From assembly GCA_905250025.1 (NCBI GenBank), contig CAJNOJ010000192.1, positions 124,001 through 188,000 of the forward strand: a stretch of 64,000 bases of DNA. Direction: 5' to 3'. The notes under the pieces were generated by a model. The model was given only the letters and a program-made list of their open reading frames with translations, was not told the origin of the DNA and made no database searches. The stretch comes from Adineta ricciae. Lineage: Eukaryota > Rotifera > Eurotatoria > Adinetida > Adinetidae. A program made the position numbers and the translations under genes. Below, piece by piece: positions 21,890 to 33,164 of this stretch. Within the stretch, counting starts at the first letter, position 1. Each line of letters begins with the position of its first letter.

Positions 21890-22049
21890 CTTTGCCTAAT
21901 TCTTGTAGCAAGCAGTGAAGCGGAAACATACAAAGAATCATACAGGCGACCAAGTCATTATATCTGATCTTTTCTGCGTCAGATAGAGAATAGTCTTTAA
22001 CGATATATGCCATATCTTGAACAAATGTTTCGTGCGCCTTTGAACACAT
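21890..22049 (-). CDS. Isolated exon of an unrecognised gene
   Basis: Open stretch MCSKAHETFVQDMAYIVKDY... ending QELGK|gtatac, a good donor at the left edge. It is not part of the F-box/ARM family and has no partner exon here, because the join at 21883 cuts it off. Function unknown. Confidence 0.3.
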
Positions 22050-22070
22050 CTTCTACGGCGCTCTTTTGAC

Positions 22071-22941
22071 CCCATTACGCATCCCCCACCAACATCTACC
22101 CTCTACACCCCTTCCAAACGATGTTTTATGAAGTTTTAAGCATTTTCAAAAAAAATGTTTTTTTGACCTTTGACCCTGACACAGCCAGACAGACAAACTT
22201 TTTTTTTATATGACCCTCCTTTCAGTCGAGGGAACATGTACTTTATCATATTCTTTTAAATATCGAAAGTATTTCTCTAATAATGATCAGCATTCATCTA
22301 TTTAGATAGTTTTATAGTCCAAGAGTCTCTATGAACGATAAATTGAGATTTTTTCTTTTGATATTTCGTGTTTAGCTGTCATTCTTTCAACAAGTACAGA
22401 AAATATACATGATAAAAAAATCATATTTTACATAATTTAGTGAATTAGATAAATTCTACATCCGTGTTGCATGATGATAGTTGATTTTATGTGCGAAGAT
22501 AGGACATAGTTAGCTGAACAATTCTTCTTAAGTTAATACTGGTCAATATTGCATGCTAAAGACGGTAGAAATTTTTTAAATTTCCGTTAGCTGAAATAAT
22601 CGGAGTGATCCGAATTACCCCACCGGTCTCTACGTTTTATGCATTTCAAGATGAAATAAGCACCGATGAACGTTGTAACTAATAGACTTATTATTTTTTA
22701 TAATCGATTGTTCATCATTTCCTATGTTTTCCAATTTTTGTTCCAGTGAGTGATCAAAGAACACGATGAAAGATGAGAGTTTTTTAGAGAAATATCTACA
22801 CCCCTGAATTTATTCGTTTATATCGTGAGTAACTTCGTATTTGAAGCTATTTTTTTTATTCATAAAAAAATCAATAATTGTGTTGAAAATAATTTTTTGT
22901 CTTTGGGACGTTTTCAAATCAAAATTCTAATCAAGATCATT
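22071..22941. other. Intergenic between P1 and P2
   Basis: Unusually C-rich stretch at 22070-22120 and poly-T/poly-A runs; no gene seen. The part after about 22640 duplicates 20490-20824. Confidence 0.5.
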
Positions 22942-25242
22942 TTAACGAATATCAAAATATGTTTCAATGATATGACGCGCTCTTGCAGCTACTTCATTGT
23001 CTCGATGACTTCGAAGTTCTTCTACTTTGTCTAATTCTAAAAATACAATAAGAAAGTCTTCACAATTTATATAGTTTTCTTCGAAACAAACCATTAAGCT
23101 CTTTAATGAGCATTGTATATGGATTCGAATTCTGCATCTGTTTACTTTCCGCAACTCCCCATCCAAGAATATTCTGTAAACCTTCAAGAACTATTTCAAT
23201 TATTTTGGTTTCTGATGAACGTAACAGATCAAATAGTAGAGGAATCGCTCCTTGACCAACAAAGTATCTAAAGATGGAAAGGAAGATTAAAGACAAAGCA
23301 AATGAAGTTTCACTCATTAAGTACTCTGTTTGCGTTGATGAGAAACGCGTCGAATTCCTAATTGTACAAGCTACACGTTCCTTTATTTTATCAGCATCAA
23401 GGTACAGAAACTGAATCATTCGTGGAAATATATCGGCATCAATAACAGCCTCAAATGATCACATTCATTCATATCTTAAATGAATATAGAAATGCTTATT
23501 CTTACTTGAATTTGACTTTCCGTGCCAGCAGTGATATTGACTATGACATCGCAGAGATTTTCGTTGATTTGTGTTCTGTCAACATCAAATAACATTGATA
23601 GATGAGGAAGAAAACCATCATCATCAAGTACCATCTAATTCATTCAAAAATTGATCTTGAAAAAATTCTATTTTACTATAGACCTGTTTCTCTTGATCAT
23701 TACCACCAAGAATTTCTTTTATAACGGTTAAAGCTGATAATCGAATCACTTCAACTGTATGTCTAAAAACTGAATTGAGTAGATTCGATGAGAATTTCTT
23801 TTGATCAATACTCTAATAATGTCACAAGTCGAGGTATGACACTATTTTCGATGACAGTTGAAATGAGTTTATTCGACTGTTGAATTAACTTGCGTATTAT
23901 GTAGCAAACTCCACGTAATATTCGTGTATCTGTGTTATTTTGTAATAATCGACTTAGGATAGGTATAATCGATGGAATCTAAACAAACAATTTCGATGAT
24001 TNAGATTCGATGAGAATTTCTTTTGATCAATACTCTAATAATGTCACAAGTCGAGGTATGACACTATTTTCGATGACAGTTGAAATGAGTTTATTCGACT
24101 GTTGAATTAACTTGCGTATTATGTAGCAAACTCCACGTAATATTCGTGTATCTGTGTTATTTTGTAATAATCGACTTAGGATAGGTATAATCGATGGAAT
24201 CTAAACAAACAATTTCGATGATTGATTGTTTTTTGAAGAGTAGAATGAATCACTTTGGGGAAATCAACAGATGGACTGTCAAAACGACATAAATTCGACA
24301 AACACCATGTCGCTACTTCTAACATTGTTAATGTACATGTGTCGTCAGATAAAACACTAAAAATAAGAATATTTGTATTCATTCGAAGAAGAAATTCGTT
24401 TACTTTAACAATGGTTCGAGTATACCGTGATCAAGAACGAAATCCCGATAGTTCTTATTGTCTCCGGCTATATTCGAAAGCATCCAAATAGCCTAAAAAC
24501 CGTTGTATTTCATCACAAAGAAAAATCTTCTTTCTTAAATAGTGTCTACATCTTCTTGAGTGATTTCGTTCGGACTTTGCATTAATTGAATCAGAATTGG
24601 TACAGTACCAGCATCGACAACATATTTTGTTTGCTTTGATGATCCTCCGGTTACATTTAGCAAAATCCTCAGAGCTTTCTTCTACAGCAAACAAAAAATG
24701 ATGTCTTTTCTCTCAAGTTGAACAATGATTTACTTGAAATTTGTCATTTTCGGATGTTAGTAATTGCACAAGACGAGAAACGACGTCAAGAGTGATGATC
24801 TGAATGTCAAGTTGTCTACTTTCTGCATGAAGTCCTAATGGCAAAAATGTGAATTCAAAATGAGAAGTTTAGCTTTTTTCAAACTTTGATTTATTATTCT
24901 CTGATATTCAGATAAAGCGTCTAGAATTTGACTTTCGTCATCACTGAATAAACTATCGATCATTATGTTTCTGATCACCTAAAGAAAATAAGATTTCATT
25001 TTCGTTGAAGATGACACTTGCTGCAACAGAGCAAAAACCCTTTAAACTCTGTGGATTCTGATCTGCTGTGAAATGAGTAAAACTTTTCTATGAAATCTTA
25101 CCTGATATGGATAATAAGTATCAAGAATGAGATTGAGTCGTTTGCACACGTTACGAGCTGAGAAGATGAGCGCCTCATCATCGAGATGATCAAGAATTCG
25201 ATAAATAAATTCGAAAGGTAGCATGAGAAAAAAGGAAGACAT
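22942..25242 (-). CDS. F-box protein with importin-alpha ARM repeats, copy P2
   Basis: Starts MSSFFLMLPFEFIYRILDHL at 25242: an F-box (LPFEFIYRILDHLDDEALIFSARNVCKRLN). Exons with short introns then encode importin-alpha repeats: FNDDESQILDALSEYQRI; QTKYVVDAGTVPILIQLIQSPNE; AIWMLSNIAGDNKNYRDFVL; VATWCLSNLCRFDSPSVDFP; NITAGTESQIQ; IPLLFDLLRSSETKIIEIV; and RARHIIETYFDIR, stop 22942. Trp and Asn of the NLS-binding WxxxN pairs remain in the AIWMLSN and ATWCLSN repeats, while later repeats lack the Trp. The importin-beta-binding N-terminus is replaced by the F-box. Inferred role: SCF ubiquitin-ligase adaptor binding NLS-like peptides. A 221-bp false duplication (23781-24001 = 24003-24223) interrupts it. 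Confidence 0.75.
23781..24223. repeat. 221-bp direct duplication flanking a single N
   Basis: 23781-24001 and 24003-24223 are identical by eye, separated by N at 24002. Unmerged contig overlap inside P2. Confidence 0.9.
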
Positions 25243-25533
25243 TTCGTAGTTTGCTATGCCAGAATCTGCTTGAAATGAATGTTGTGCACACTTTTATTCT
25301 GCACGTGATATTTGTTTATTATAAAGACATTTGATAGAACGGAAGAAGAAAAATCATCGTGACACATCATAAGGGTGGGTGAAGGTGAATGGTGTGAACA
25401 TTTCTTTTGTGTATACACTTTTAAGGCGTCTAAATAATTTAGTTCTTCAAAAAAACTGTTTTCTGAGTTTTGTAATTTATTTACTCATGAAATCGAAAGT
25501 TACTGATCACAATTAGGCAACATTCAAAGCAAA
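25243..25533. other. Short spacer between P2 start and gene X end
   Basis: No gene. Holds the P2 promoter and the 3' flank of X. A homologous spacer is at 27195-27478. Confidence 0.5.
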
Positions 25534-26281
25534 TTATTCAGTTGGCAATACGCGAACATCTGTTTTCATACTTTCGATTAATATAACTGCATGTATCAGA
25601 AGAAATCGTAATGCAAGAGAAACACCAGAGAATAAACTCAAAAATATAGTTAAAAGTTGTAAAATATCAAATCGACGATGATACATATACGCGCATTTTT
25701 CTGGTTGACATGAATTAAAAAACATCTCGTATGAAACATTTGTGATCCACGATTCAATAAACATGTTATAAGCCAATGTTTCGAATGTGGCATCTATAGA
25801 AAATCGTGTTAATTGTGCATTCATTGTAATAGTTGTATTTGTCTCGTTAGCCCATGTTTCCAAATCTTCAGGCCAAACGAGAGAAAATGCAGTGCGAATT
25901 TCTTTAACACATTTCATCGAATAAAAACATGAGAATGATGATTGTAGAATACTTTCAAGAAGTGAACAACCCATCACGATACCTTGACAAGTGTAACGAA
26001 GTGCTCCATCATAATTGAATACTTGAGCTGGTTGAGAACAAGATTTAGTAGTAATACACGAACATGTTGTATTTTGATTGGTAGGTACAGTGAGAAACAT
26101 TGAATTATCTCCTTCCGTATTATTGATCTTAACAAACTTCCACGATGATGTAAATAAACCGATTAATGCATTACCCTGTATGGTTGAACGTAGAAGATCT
26201 AGAGTTCGAGCAAATGCTTTTACTGTTGTTAATTTCATTTGATTTAATGTGATGTTGATCTTAGTATTAAATTCCATACGA
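25534..26281 (-). CDS. Gene X (homologue A), C-terminal part
   Basis: Encodes the C-terminal ~245 residues of the two-TM Cys-rich protein X: NTTCSCITTKSCSQPAQVF, GALRYTCQGIVMGCSLLES, CFYSMKC, FFNSCQPEKCAYMYHRR, then TM2 (LLTIFLSLFSGVSLALRFLL) and a short tail ending VLPTE. The N-terminal part lies at 32423-33164; both carry the same 221 bp (26061-26281 = 32423-32643), so they are one gene split by an inserted contig. The frame is intact across the merge. Confidence 0.8.
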
Positions 26282-26282
26282 N
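26282..26282. other. Single-N join: start of interleaved homologue B contig
   Basis: Gene X is broken here in mid-frame and the sequence resumes inside an F-box/ARM copy (P3), homologous to about 24322. Reads as the left edge of an inserted homologous contig. Confidence 0.85.
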
Positions 26283-27194
26283 ACATTGTTAGTGTACGTG
26301 TGTCGTCAGATAAAACACTAAAAATAAGAATATTTTTATTCATTCGAAGAAGAAATTCGTTTACTTTAACAATGGTTCGAGTATACCATGATCAAGAACG
26401 AAATCCCGATAGTTCTTATTGTCTCCGGCTATATTTGAAAGCATCCAAATAGCCTAAAAACCGTTGTATTTCATCACAAAGAAAAATTTTCTTTCTCAAA
26501 TAGTGTCTACATCTTCTTGAGTGATTTCGTTCGGACTTTGTATTAATTGAATCAGAATTGGTACAGTACCAGCATCGACAACATATTTCGTTTGCTTTGA
26601 TGATCCTCCGGCTACATTTAGCAAAATTCTCAGAGCTTTCTTCTACAACAAACAAAAAAATGAATTCTTTTTTCTCAAGTTGAATAATGATTTACTTGAA
26701 TTTTGTCATTTTCGGATGTTAATAATTCCACAAGACGAGAAACGACGTCAAGAGTGATGATCTGAATGTCAAGTTGTCTACTTTCTGCATGAATGCCTAA
26801 TGACAAAACTGTAAATTCAAAATGAGAAGCTTGGGTTTTTTTCAAACTCTGATTTATTATTCTCTGATATTCAGATAAAGCTTCTAGAATTTGATTTTCG
26901 TCATCATTGAATAATCTATCGATCATTATGTTTCTGATCACCTAAAGAAAATAAGATTTCACATTATCGTTGAAGATGACACTTTCTGAAACAAAAAGCT
27001 CTGTGAATTCTGATTTGCTGTGAAATGAGTAAAATTTTTCTATGAAATCTTACCTGATATGGATAATAAGTATCAAGAATGAGATTGAGTCGTTTGCACA
27101 CATTACGAGCTGATAAGATGAGCGACTCATCATCGAGATGATCAAGAATTCGATAAGTAAATTCCAAAGGTAGGATGAGAAAAAAGGAAGACAT
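26283..27194 (-). CDS. F-box/importin-alpha-like ARM protein, copy P3 (N-terminal half)
   Basis: Homologue of P2. The F-box exon starts MSSFFLILPLEFTYRILDHL at 27194. Then FNDDENQILEALSEYQRI, LVELLTSENDKIQ, KQTKYVVDAGTVPILIQLIQ and, after an intron, AIWMLSNIAGDNKNYRDFVL. It is cut by the N at 26282, so the C-terminal repeats are missing. WxxxN in AIWMLSN is kept. Probably the B allele of P2, since gene X' follows just as X follows P2. Confidence 0.7.
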
Positions 27195-27478
27195 TTCGTA
27201 GTTTGCTATACCAGAATTTGCTTGAAATGAATATTGTGCACACTTTTATTCTACACGTGATATTTGTTTATTATAGACATTTGATTGTGTAATAACACTT
27301 TTGATAGAACGGAAGAAGAAAAATCATCGTGAGGGGTGTGAACATTTCTTTTCTGTATACACTTTTAAGACGATTAAATAATTTAGTTCTTTAAAAAAAC
27401 TGTTTTCTGAGTTTTTGCAATTTATTTACTCATGAAATCGAAAGTTACTGATCACAGTTAGGCAACATTCAAAGCAAA

Positions 27479-28744
27479 TTATTCAGTTGGCAATACGCGA
27501 ACATCTGTTTTCATACTTTCGATTAATATAACTGTGTGTATCAGAAGAAATCGTAATGCAAGAGAAACACCAGAGAATAAACTCAAAAATATAGTTAAAA
27601 GTTGTAAAATATCAAATCGACGATGATACATATACGCGCATTTTTCTGGTTGACATGAATTAAAAAACAACTCATATGAAACATTTGTGATCCACGATTC
27701 GATAAACATGTTATAAGCCAATGTTTCGAATGTGTCATCTATAGAAAATCGTGTTAATTGTGCATTCAATGTAATAGTTGTGTTTGTCTCGTTAGCCCAT
27801 GTTTCCAAGTCTTCAGGCCAAAAGAGAGAAAATGCAGTGCGAATTTCTTTAACACATTTCATCGAATAAAAACATGAGAATGATGATTGTAGAATACTTT
27901 CAAGAAGTGAACAACCCATCACGATACCTTGACAAGTGTAACGAAGTGCTCCATCATAATTGAATACTTGAGCTGGTTGAGAACAAGATTTAGTAGTAAT
28001 ACACGAACATGTTGTATTTTGATTGGTAGGTACAGTGAGAAACATTGAATTATCTCCTTCCGTATTATTGATCTTAACAAACTTCCACGATGATGTAAAT
28101 AAACCGATTAATGCATTACCCTGTATAGTTGAACGTAGAAGATCTAGAGTTCGAGCAAATGCTTGTACTGTAGTTAATTTCATTTGATTTAATGTGATAT
28201 TGATTTTAGAATTAAATTCTATACGAGGTATTATATTATATGCCAACATAGTTGAACTAAGAAATGTTTGAATATCATGTAAAACACTTTCTTGTGCTAA
28301 TTGACATATCTTTTTAATGCCATCAATGAAAGCATCACTCCATGTTTGAAAATCAATCTTATTCGTAAAAATCTCTCCTGCTTCAAGTATTTTGCCTACA
28401 GTTAAACTGTTGTCAACAGCATCAGTTGAACATATTTCATGAAAGGCAGCGACATTGAATAATGTGACAAATGATCGATATGGAATTGAGATTTTTGTGC
28501 AAGCACAGTCAATATTACCATCATGTAAATCATACAAATATTCATAGTCTTCAATTGATGGTTTCACATAAGTTCTTGTAATATGACGACCATGCATAGA
28601 CGAAAAAAACACCAGTAGACTTAAAATGACAATCAGTAAAATAATATAGATACGAGTGTATATTCTCTGTTTGGATACGTTGGTATGATTAATTGATGCT
28701 GATTGAAATAGATTTACTCGAACAATTCGTACAATCAAATACAT
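27479..28744 (-). CDS. Gene X' (homologue B), two-TM Cys-rich membrane protein
   Basis: Intronless 421-residue protein. The short cytoplasmic N-terminus is followed by TM1 (IYIILLIVILSLLVFFSSM, about residues 30-50). The large ectodomain of about 330 residues has the family core YEYLYDLHDGNIDCACTKIS, IPYRSFV, HEICST, CSCITTKSCSQP, CQGIVMGCSLL, CFYSMKC and SCQPEKCAYMY, plus several N-glycosylation sites. TM2 is near residues 385-405 (LLTIFLSLFSGVSLALRFLL), with a short tail. The N-in/C-in two-TM plan with a Cys-rich loop resembles DEG/ENaC or other channel/receptor proteins in topology only; I see no DEG/ENaC signature. Not recognised as a named family. Paralogues Y' and Z' follow in tandem on the same strand. 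Confidence 0.75.
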   Translation of the reverse strand: MYLIVRIVRVNLFQSASINHTNVSKQRIYTRIYIILLIVILSLLVFFSSMHGRHITRTYVKPSIEDYEYLYDLHDGNIDCACTKISIPYRSFVTLFNVAAFHEICSTDAVDNSLTVGKILEAGEIFTNKIDFQTWSDAFIDGIKKICQLAQESVLHDIQTFLSSTMLAYNIIPRIEFNSKINITLNQMKLTTVQAFARTLDLLRSTIQGNALIGLFTSSWKFVKINNTEGDNSMFLTVPTNQNTTCSCITTKSCSQPAQVFNYDGALRYTCQGIVMGCSLLESILQSSFSCFYSMKCVKEIRTAFSLFWPEDLETWANETNTTITLNAQLTRFSIDDTFETLAYNMFIESWITNVSYELFFNSCQPEKCAYMYHRRFDILQLLTIFLSLFSGVSLALRFLLIHTVILIESMKTDVRVLPTE

Positions 28745-29425
28745 TAGTACTTGTTGTATTTGGACGATACGAGTAGTTCGTTCTACAACGAAACAACGCA
28801 GATCTATTTCAATTCTCTTTCGCTACTAAATTATATGATCTATGACAAACAGGAATATATAGAACGAGAGAATATACAGTGTAAAAACTCAAATACTGAA
28901 CACCTTCCGGTCTCTACAATGTAAATTGACCGTCTGTAATATAATCGAAGACATGTAGCGCTGTCTGTCGCCAAATTAATACAATATCTAATTGATTTAT
29001 GTGACTATTATGTTTAAAGTGAAAGAGAGATACAAAATCAAATGGATAGAATCATAATGTCATGTGTTATGAAATTACAATGAACGAATGTAATTCTATT
29101 TATTTCAAATAATTCAACGATTAAAATTGCATTCATTCATTATTCAATTTATAGACTTCGAAGTTAATTGATGTATTACTCGACTGCACTATCAAAACAA
29201 AAGTCTATTTTGGGTTACTTAATGTTCTACTGATAGAGTGGTTATTAAATGATTTTAGTGGTATCAATAAATCATGGAATCTTTATGTAATAAACTACAA
29301 TAATTCATTATAAATGATTGATGTTAAATGTTTTTAAATTGCTATGATATTAGTCAACCTTTTTCTGTATGATCACCTCCTTAATCTGAACGAATATCAA
29401 CAGATTCTATACTCTTTGTTCGTTA
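28745..29425. other. Intergenic between X' and Y'
   Basis: AT-rich, no gene. Homologous with indels to 33180-33815, supporting the A/B pairing. Confidence 0.5.
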
Positions 29426-30883
29426 TCAAAACATACCATAATCAGACGAGCTGAATATATTTCTATTCGTTTGTCTTCTAATTAAAAATAAAATAAATTT
29501 TCCCATCAATGGAATGACCAATCGAAGACCTTGATTGATTCCACTACAAACAGTAATAAGTAAGAGAATTGCAACTGTTATATCGCGTCGTTTTATAATT
29601 TTGTATGAACAAGCAATTGGTGCACATTGTTCATAGAACAGATCAAATTGATCATTTTCATTGATTATTCGTTCAATGAACATTTCATCAACTAATTTAG
29701 TGATTTCAATACCTCGAAATCGTGTTAATATTGATAAATTGAGCGGTTGAATATTTGGGAAAGGTTCAAAATCGATGGCGAGTTTGTAAGTAGTTCGAAT
29801 ATTTTCAATATAAGTCGAATTGTACCACCAATCGATTTCTGATCGAAGAAAGCCAACTATAGGTATACAACCGATCTTTAATTCATTGAATATTTGTAAA
29901 AATTCTAATGCTTGTGTTCCATTCGAATAAATAATTGCTTTCAAAAAACAATTTTGGATTTGAGAAGCACATGAACATTTTCCTTTTGTCGTATAAAACA
30001 AACGTGTTATCATGCTGGCGAGAGAGAAGCGTATATCTTGAGCATCTACTTGACCATCGTTATGAAATTTTATACGGAAATTCATGTTTACGCTTGTCAA
30101 AAGTCGACTAGCAACATTGCCAATATGAACCCATTTTGATATACGTGCAAAATCATTACGTATTTTGATAATAAATGAATCAGTTATGTATTGATTTTCT
30201 CGACGAAATAATGTTTGCGATGGTAGATATTCATTAATATATTGTGTCGAATTAAATAAATGTTGTGCATCGGCAATGTTTGTTTCGACTAGAGAACAAA
30301 ACATTGAGAGAAATTGAAAATAAGATACACCGTAACTGCGGAAATCACGTGAAAAATCTGTTTTTGTCCAAATTGGTACATTATTTGGATCGAATAAGGC
30401 CAGATATTTCAACCATGTTGAAGAAACCAAAGTACTCGAACAGATTTGATGTAAAACAAATGTAAGATTAAGAAATGTTCCATAAGGAACAGAAATTTGT
30501 GAACAAGGGCATTGTAAAGTCGAGGAATATTTTTCATATAATTTTTTATAAGTTTGTTCAGATGGACTTTCAACTGTTATAAGATGATCTTGATAAGGAA
30601 AAACAATGTAAATACCAGCGATGATTGAACATAAAATTAATATGAGAATAAAACATCGTGTTAAAATTCGTCCTTGTTCAAAATCATCAGTTGTTTCTGT
30701 GTCTTGTTGTTGTGTTGAAAAGAGATTTAAAGTGCTTAGAAGTTTAAAGACTTTGGTTGGCAAACACCGAATATAGTCAAACATTTTTACTATAATCAAG
30801 GAAAAATACGATAATGTTCTTTCGATTTTCAGGGTGTGAATGAGTAGAAGATTTCCAATACATAAAAGACGCAATAGTGTCAC
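29426..30883 (-). CDS. Gene Y' (homologue B), two-TM Cys-rich membrane protein
   Basis: About 485 residues from the first Met of the frame, or about 450 if the start is MFDYIRCLPTKVFK at 30784. The A copy lacks that Met (FFDYIRC), so the start is unsure. TM1 is FILILILCSIIAGIYIVF. The ectodomain repeats the family core: YKKLYEKYSSTLQCPCSQIS, VPYGTFL, HQICSSTLVSSTW, CSCASQIQNCF, IGCIPIVGFLRSE, EQCAPIACSYK. TM2 is near VAILLLITVCSGINQGLRLV. Distinct from X and Z, but spacing of the Cys pairs and flanking motifs is shared. Function unknown. Confidence 0.75.
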   Translation of the reverse strand: MTLLRLLCIGNLLLIHTLKIERTLSYFSLIIVKMFDYIRCLPTKVFKLLSTLNLFSTQQQDTETTDDFEQGRILTRCFILILILCSIIAGIYIVFPYQDHLITVESPSEQTYKKLYEKYSSTLQCPCSQISVPYGTFLNLTFVLHQICSSTLVSSTWLKYLALFDPNNVPIWTKTDFSRDFRSYGVSYFQFLSMFCSLVETNIADAQHLFNSTQYINEYLPSQTLFRRENQYITDSFIIKIRNDFARISKWVHIGNVASRLLTSVNMNFRIKFHNDGQVDAQDIRFSLASMITRLFYTTKGKCSCASQIQNCFLKAIIYSNGTQALEFLQIFNELKIGCIPIVGFLRSEIDWWYNSTYIENIRTTYKLAIDFEPFPNIQPLNLSILTRFRGIEITKLVDEMFIERIINENDQFDLFYEQCAPIACSYKIIKRRDITVAILLLITVCSGINQGLRLVIPLMGKFILFLIRRQTNRNIFSSSDYGMF

Positions 30884-31401
30884 TCAATTCGATTATGGGA
30901 GATAGAGATAGCAATGTTCGTCTTTCGTCTTCATTGTTTACGATCCACATTAAACACACGTCCGTGAAAGGAAAGACAGCCTAAATGCTATCCATATAGT
31001 TTATTTTCCTTCATCATTTATTTGTTCACAGATAAATACTCGTATACTTTTGAAACAAACTAATTGATAATTTATATTTGTCAAAGCATTGACTCTTTTG
31101 ATTATTGAAGAACAATTGTGGATTGTGTGGGGAATAGCTGGGTGCGCACTGCATTACAGTTTGACCTTTGACAATGCAGAGTTATTTCAAGCTGAGATAT
31201 TAATCTCTCGTTGTAATAAATTCACCTTGATTTTTAGGATCTGTCCTTTAATCTCGTCTATATTTTCTCGTACTCTCAATCTCACTTTGTCGTCACAGTA
31301 ATTGACACTACACTCTTCACATTAGAGAGTTGTGGATCCTCACATCTTCATTCGATTCATGACTATTCACTTCACATATGTCTATACCATCTACCTTGAT
31401 C
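30884..31401. other. Intergenic between Y' and Z'
   Basis: No gene seen; homologous to 35277-35804 on the other homologue. Confidence 0.5.
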
Positions 31402-32421
31402 TTAAGTAAATCGGAACTTACCGAGATATTGATAAAGACGTATTATCATTCCTAACGGTCGTTCGCTCGTATTGGTCTCTTGGCTTTTATCACGTAATAG
31501 AAATTTAACGATAAAATGCATCAGCAACTTCAGTATAAATGCACTTGGACCAAACATACCAATAATGGTCGTGATGATATCGATTAGTGAGAAGTATTTT
31601 GTATAACTGTAAAAACATCGAGCTGGTCGACATTGTTGATAAAATAATTCGAACAAAATCTTAATATTCAAATCATCAATCATAATATCATCAATCAACA
31701 TTTGTACTGTTGAATTTGTCAAAAAATACTTATTTGCTTTACTAGATAATAATTCTACTTCGACATTTGATTGTTCATGTAATTGAGAAAAACATGTAGA
31801 ATTATAATAACATTCAAGTGTTGAACGTAATGTTGCATCAGTCATGTAACAGTCAGCAATCATTCCAGGAATTGAATTATTAGAATTCGTGTTGATCACA
31901 AGTGGATGTGGACAACCATGGCGATTTAAACAAGAACAATTGTTGTATATTCTTGGTATCATTTGTGGATCATGACTAGATTGAGAAATATTTGATAAAT
32001 AACCTAAATAGAAATTTGTTGTTAGACCAGATATAAACTGATTTTCGATAGTAGTTCGTTGAATGACAAGTAAATCACGTTTAAGAATAGTTTTAGCTAA
32101 TGAGATTGAATTATAAAGTGCCATTTTAGTTTGACTTTGAACAACTTGTTCATTGAGTGCCATTGGACTGAGAATATACGATTGACCAAAATTGATGATA
32201 ACATCAATCCATGTTTGATTACTTATATGACAAAAATCAGCGATAATTTGCCAAAAATACGCTAAATGATATCGAATATTAGACTGTTGATATTGTTGTT
32301 GCATAATTGAATCAATCCAAGTTTTCTGAACAAAACGACTTGAACAAACTTGATGAAATTGAACATCAACATGTACAAATGTTTCATAAGCGATACCAAT
32401 TTTTGAACATAAACATTGAAT
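31402..32421 (-). CDS. Gene Z' (homologue B), C-terminal part
   Basis: Ectodomain and TM2 of the third family member: IQCLCSKIGIAYETF, HQVCSSRFVQKTW, NCSCLNRHGCPHP, GMIADCYMTDATLRS, CYYNSTCFSQL, QQCRPARCFYSYTKY, and TM2 IITTIIGMFGPSAFILKLLM. It is broken at the N (32422); the remaining N-terminus is at 51187-51484, with a 58-bp shared overlap (32364-32421 = 51187-51244). Confidence 0.75.
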   Translation of the reverse strand: MQCLCSKIGIAYETFVHVDVQFHQVCSSRFVQKTWIDSIMQQQYQQSNIRYHLAYFWQIIADFCHISNQTWIDVIINFGQSYILSPMALNEQVVQSQTKMALYNSISLAKTILKRDLLVIQRTTIENQFISGLTTNFYLGYLSNISQSSHDPQMIPRIYNNCSCLNRHGCPHPLVINTNSNNSIPGMIADCYMTDATLRSTLECYYNSTCFSQLHEQSNVEVELLSSKANKYFLTNSTVQMLIDDIMIDDLNIKILFELFYQQCRPARCFYSYTKYFSLIDIITTIIGMFGPSAFILKLLMHFIVKFLLRDKSQETNTSERPLGMIIRLYQYLGKFRFT

Positions 32422-32422
32422 N
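32422..32422. other. Single-N join: end of interleaved homologue B contig
   Basis: Z' stops mid-frame and gene X of homologue A resumes. The 221 bp after the N repeat 26061-26281 exactly by eye. Confidence 0.85.
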
Positions 32423-33164
32423 AACATGTTGTATTTTGATTGGTAGGTACAGTGAGAAACATTGAATTATCTCCTTCCGTATTATTGATCTTAACAAACT
32501 TCCACGATGATGTAAATAAACCGATTAATGCATTACCCTGTATGGTTGAACGTAGAAGATCTAGAGTTCGAGCAAATGCTTTTACTGTTGTTAATTTCAT
32601 TTGATTTAATGTGATGTTGATCTTAGTATTAAATTCCATACGAGGTATTATATTATATGCCAACATAGTTGAAGTAAGAAATGTTTGAATATCATGTAAA
32701 ACACTTTCTTCTGCTAATTGACATATCTCTTTAATGCCATCAATGAAAGCATTGCTCCATGTTTGAAAATCAATCTTATTCATAGGCAACTCTCCTGATT
32801 CAAGTACTCTGCCTACAGTTAAACTGTGGTCAACAGCATTAGTTGAACATATTTGATGAAAGGCAGCGACATTGAATAATGTAACAAATGATCGATATGG
32901 AATCGAGATTTTTGTACAAGCACAGTCAATATTACCATCATGTAAATCATACAAATATTCATAGTCTTCAATCGATGGTTTCACATAAGTTCTTGTAATA
33001 TGACGACCATGCGTAGACGAAAAAAACACCAGTAGACTTAAAATGACAATAAGTAGAATAATATAGATACGAGTGTATATTCTCTGTTTGGATACGTTGG
33101 CCGTATGATTAATTGATACTGATTGAAATAGATTTACTCGAACAATTCGTACAGGCAAATACAT
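32423..33164 (-). CDS. Gene X (homologue A), N-terminal part
   Basis: Starts MYLPVRIVRVNLFQSVSINH (33164; an earlier Met at 33179 exists only in this copy). Encodes TM1 and the first half of the ectodomain, through IDCACTKISIPYRSFV and HQICSTNAVDHSL. With the 221-bp overlap removed it joins 25534-26281 to give a full-length X of about 420 residues, closely similar to X'. Confidence 0.8.

Noticed and set aside
22050..22240. C-rich and poly-T stretch as foreign DNA or a telomeric sequence
   Set aside because: No repeat unit, ORF or known telomeric motif could be recognised.
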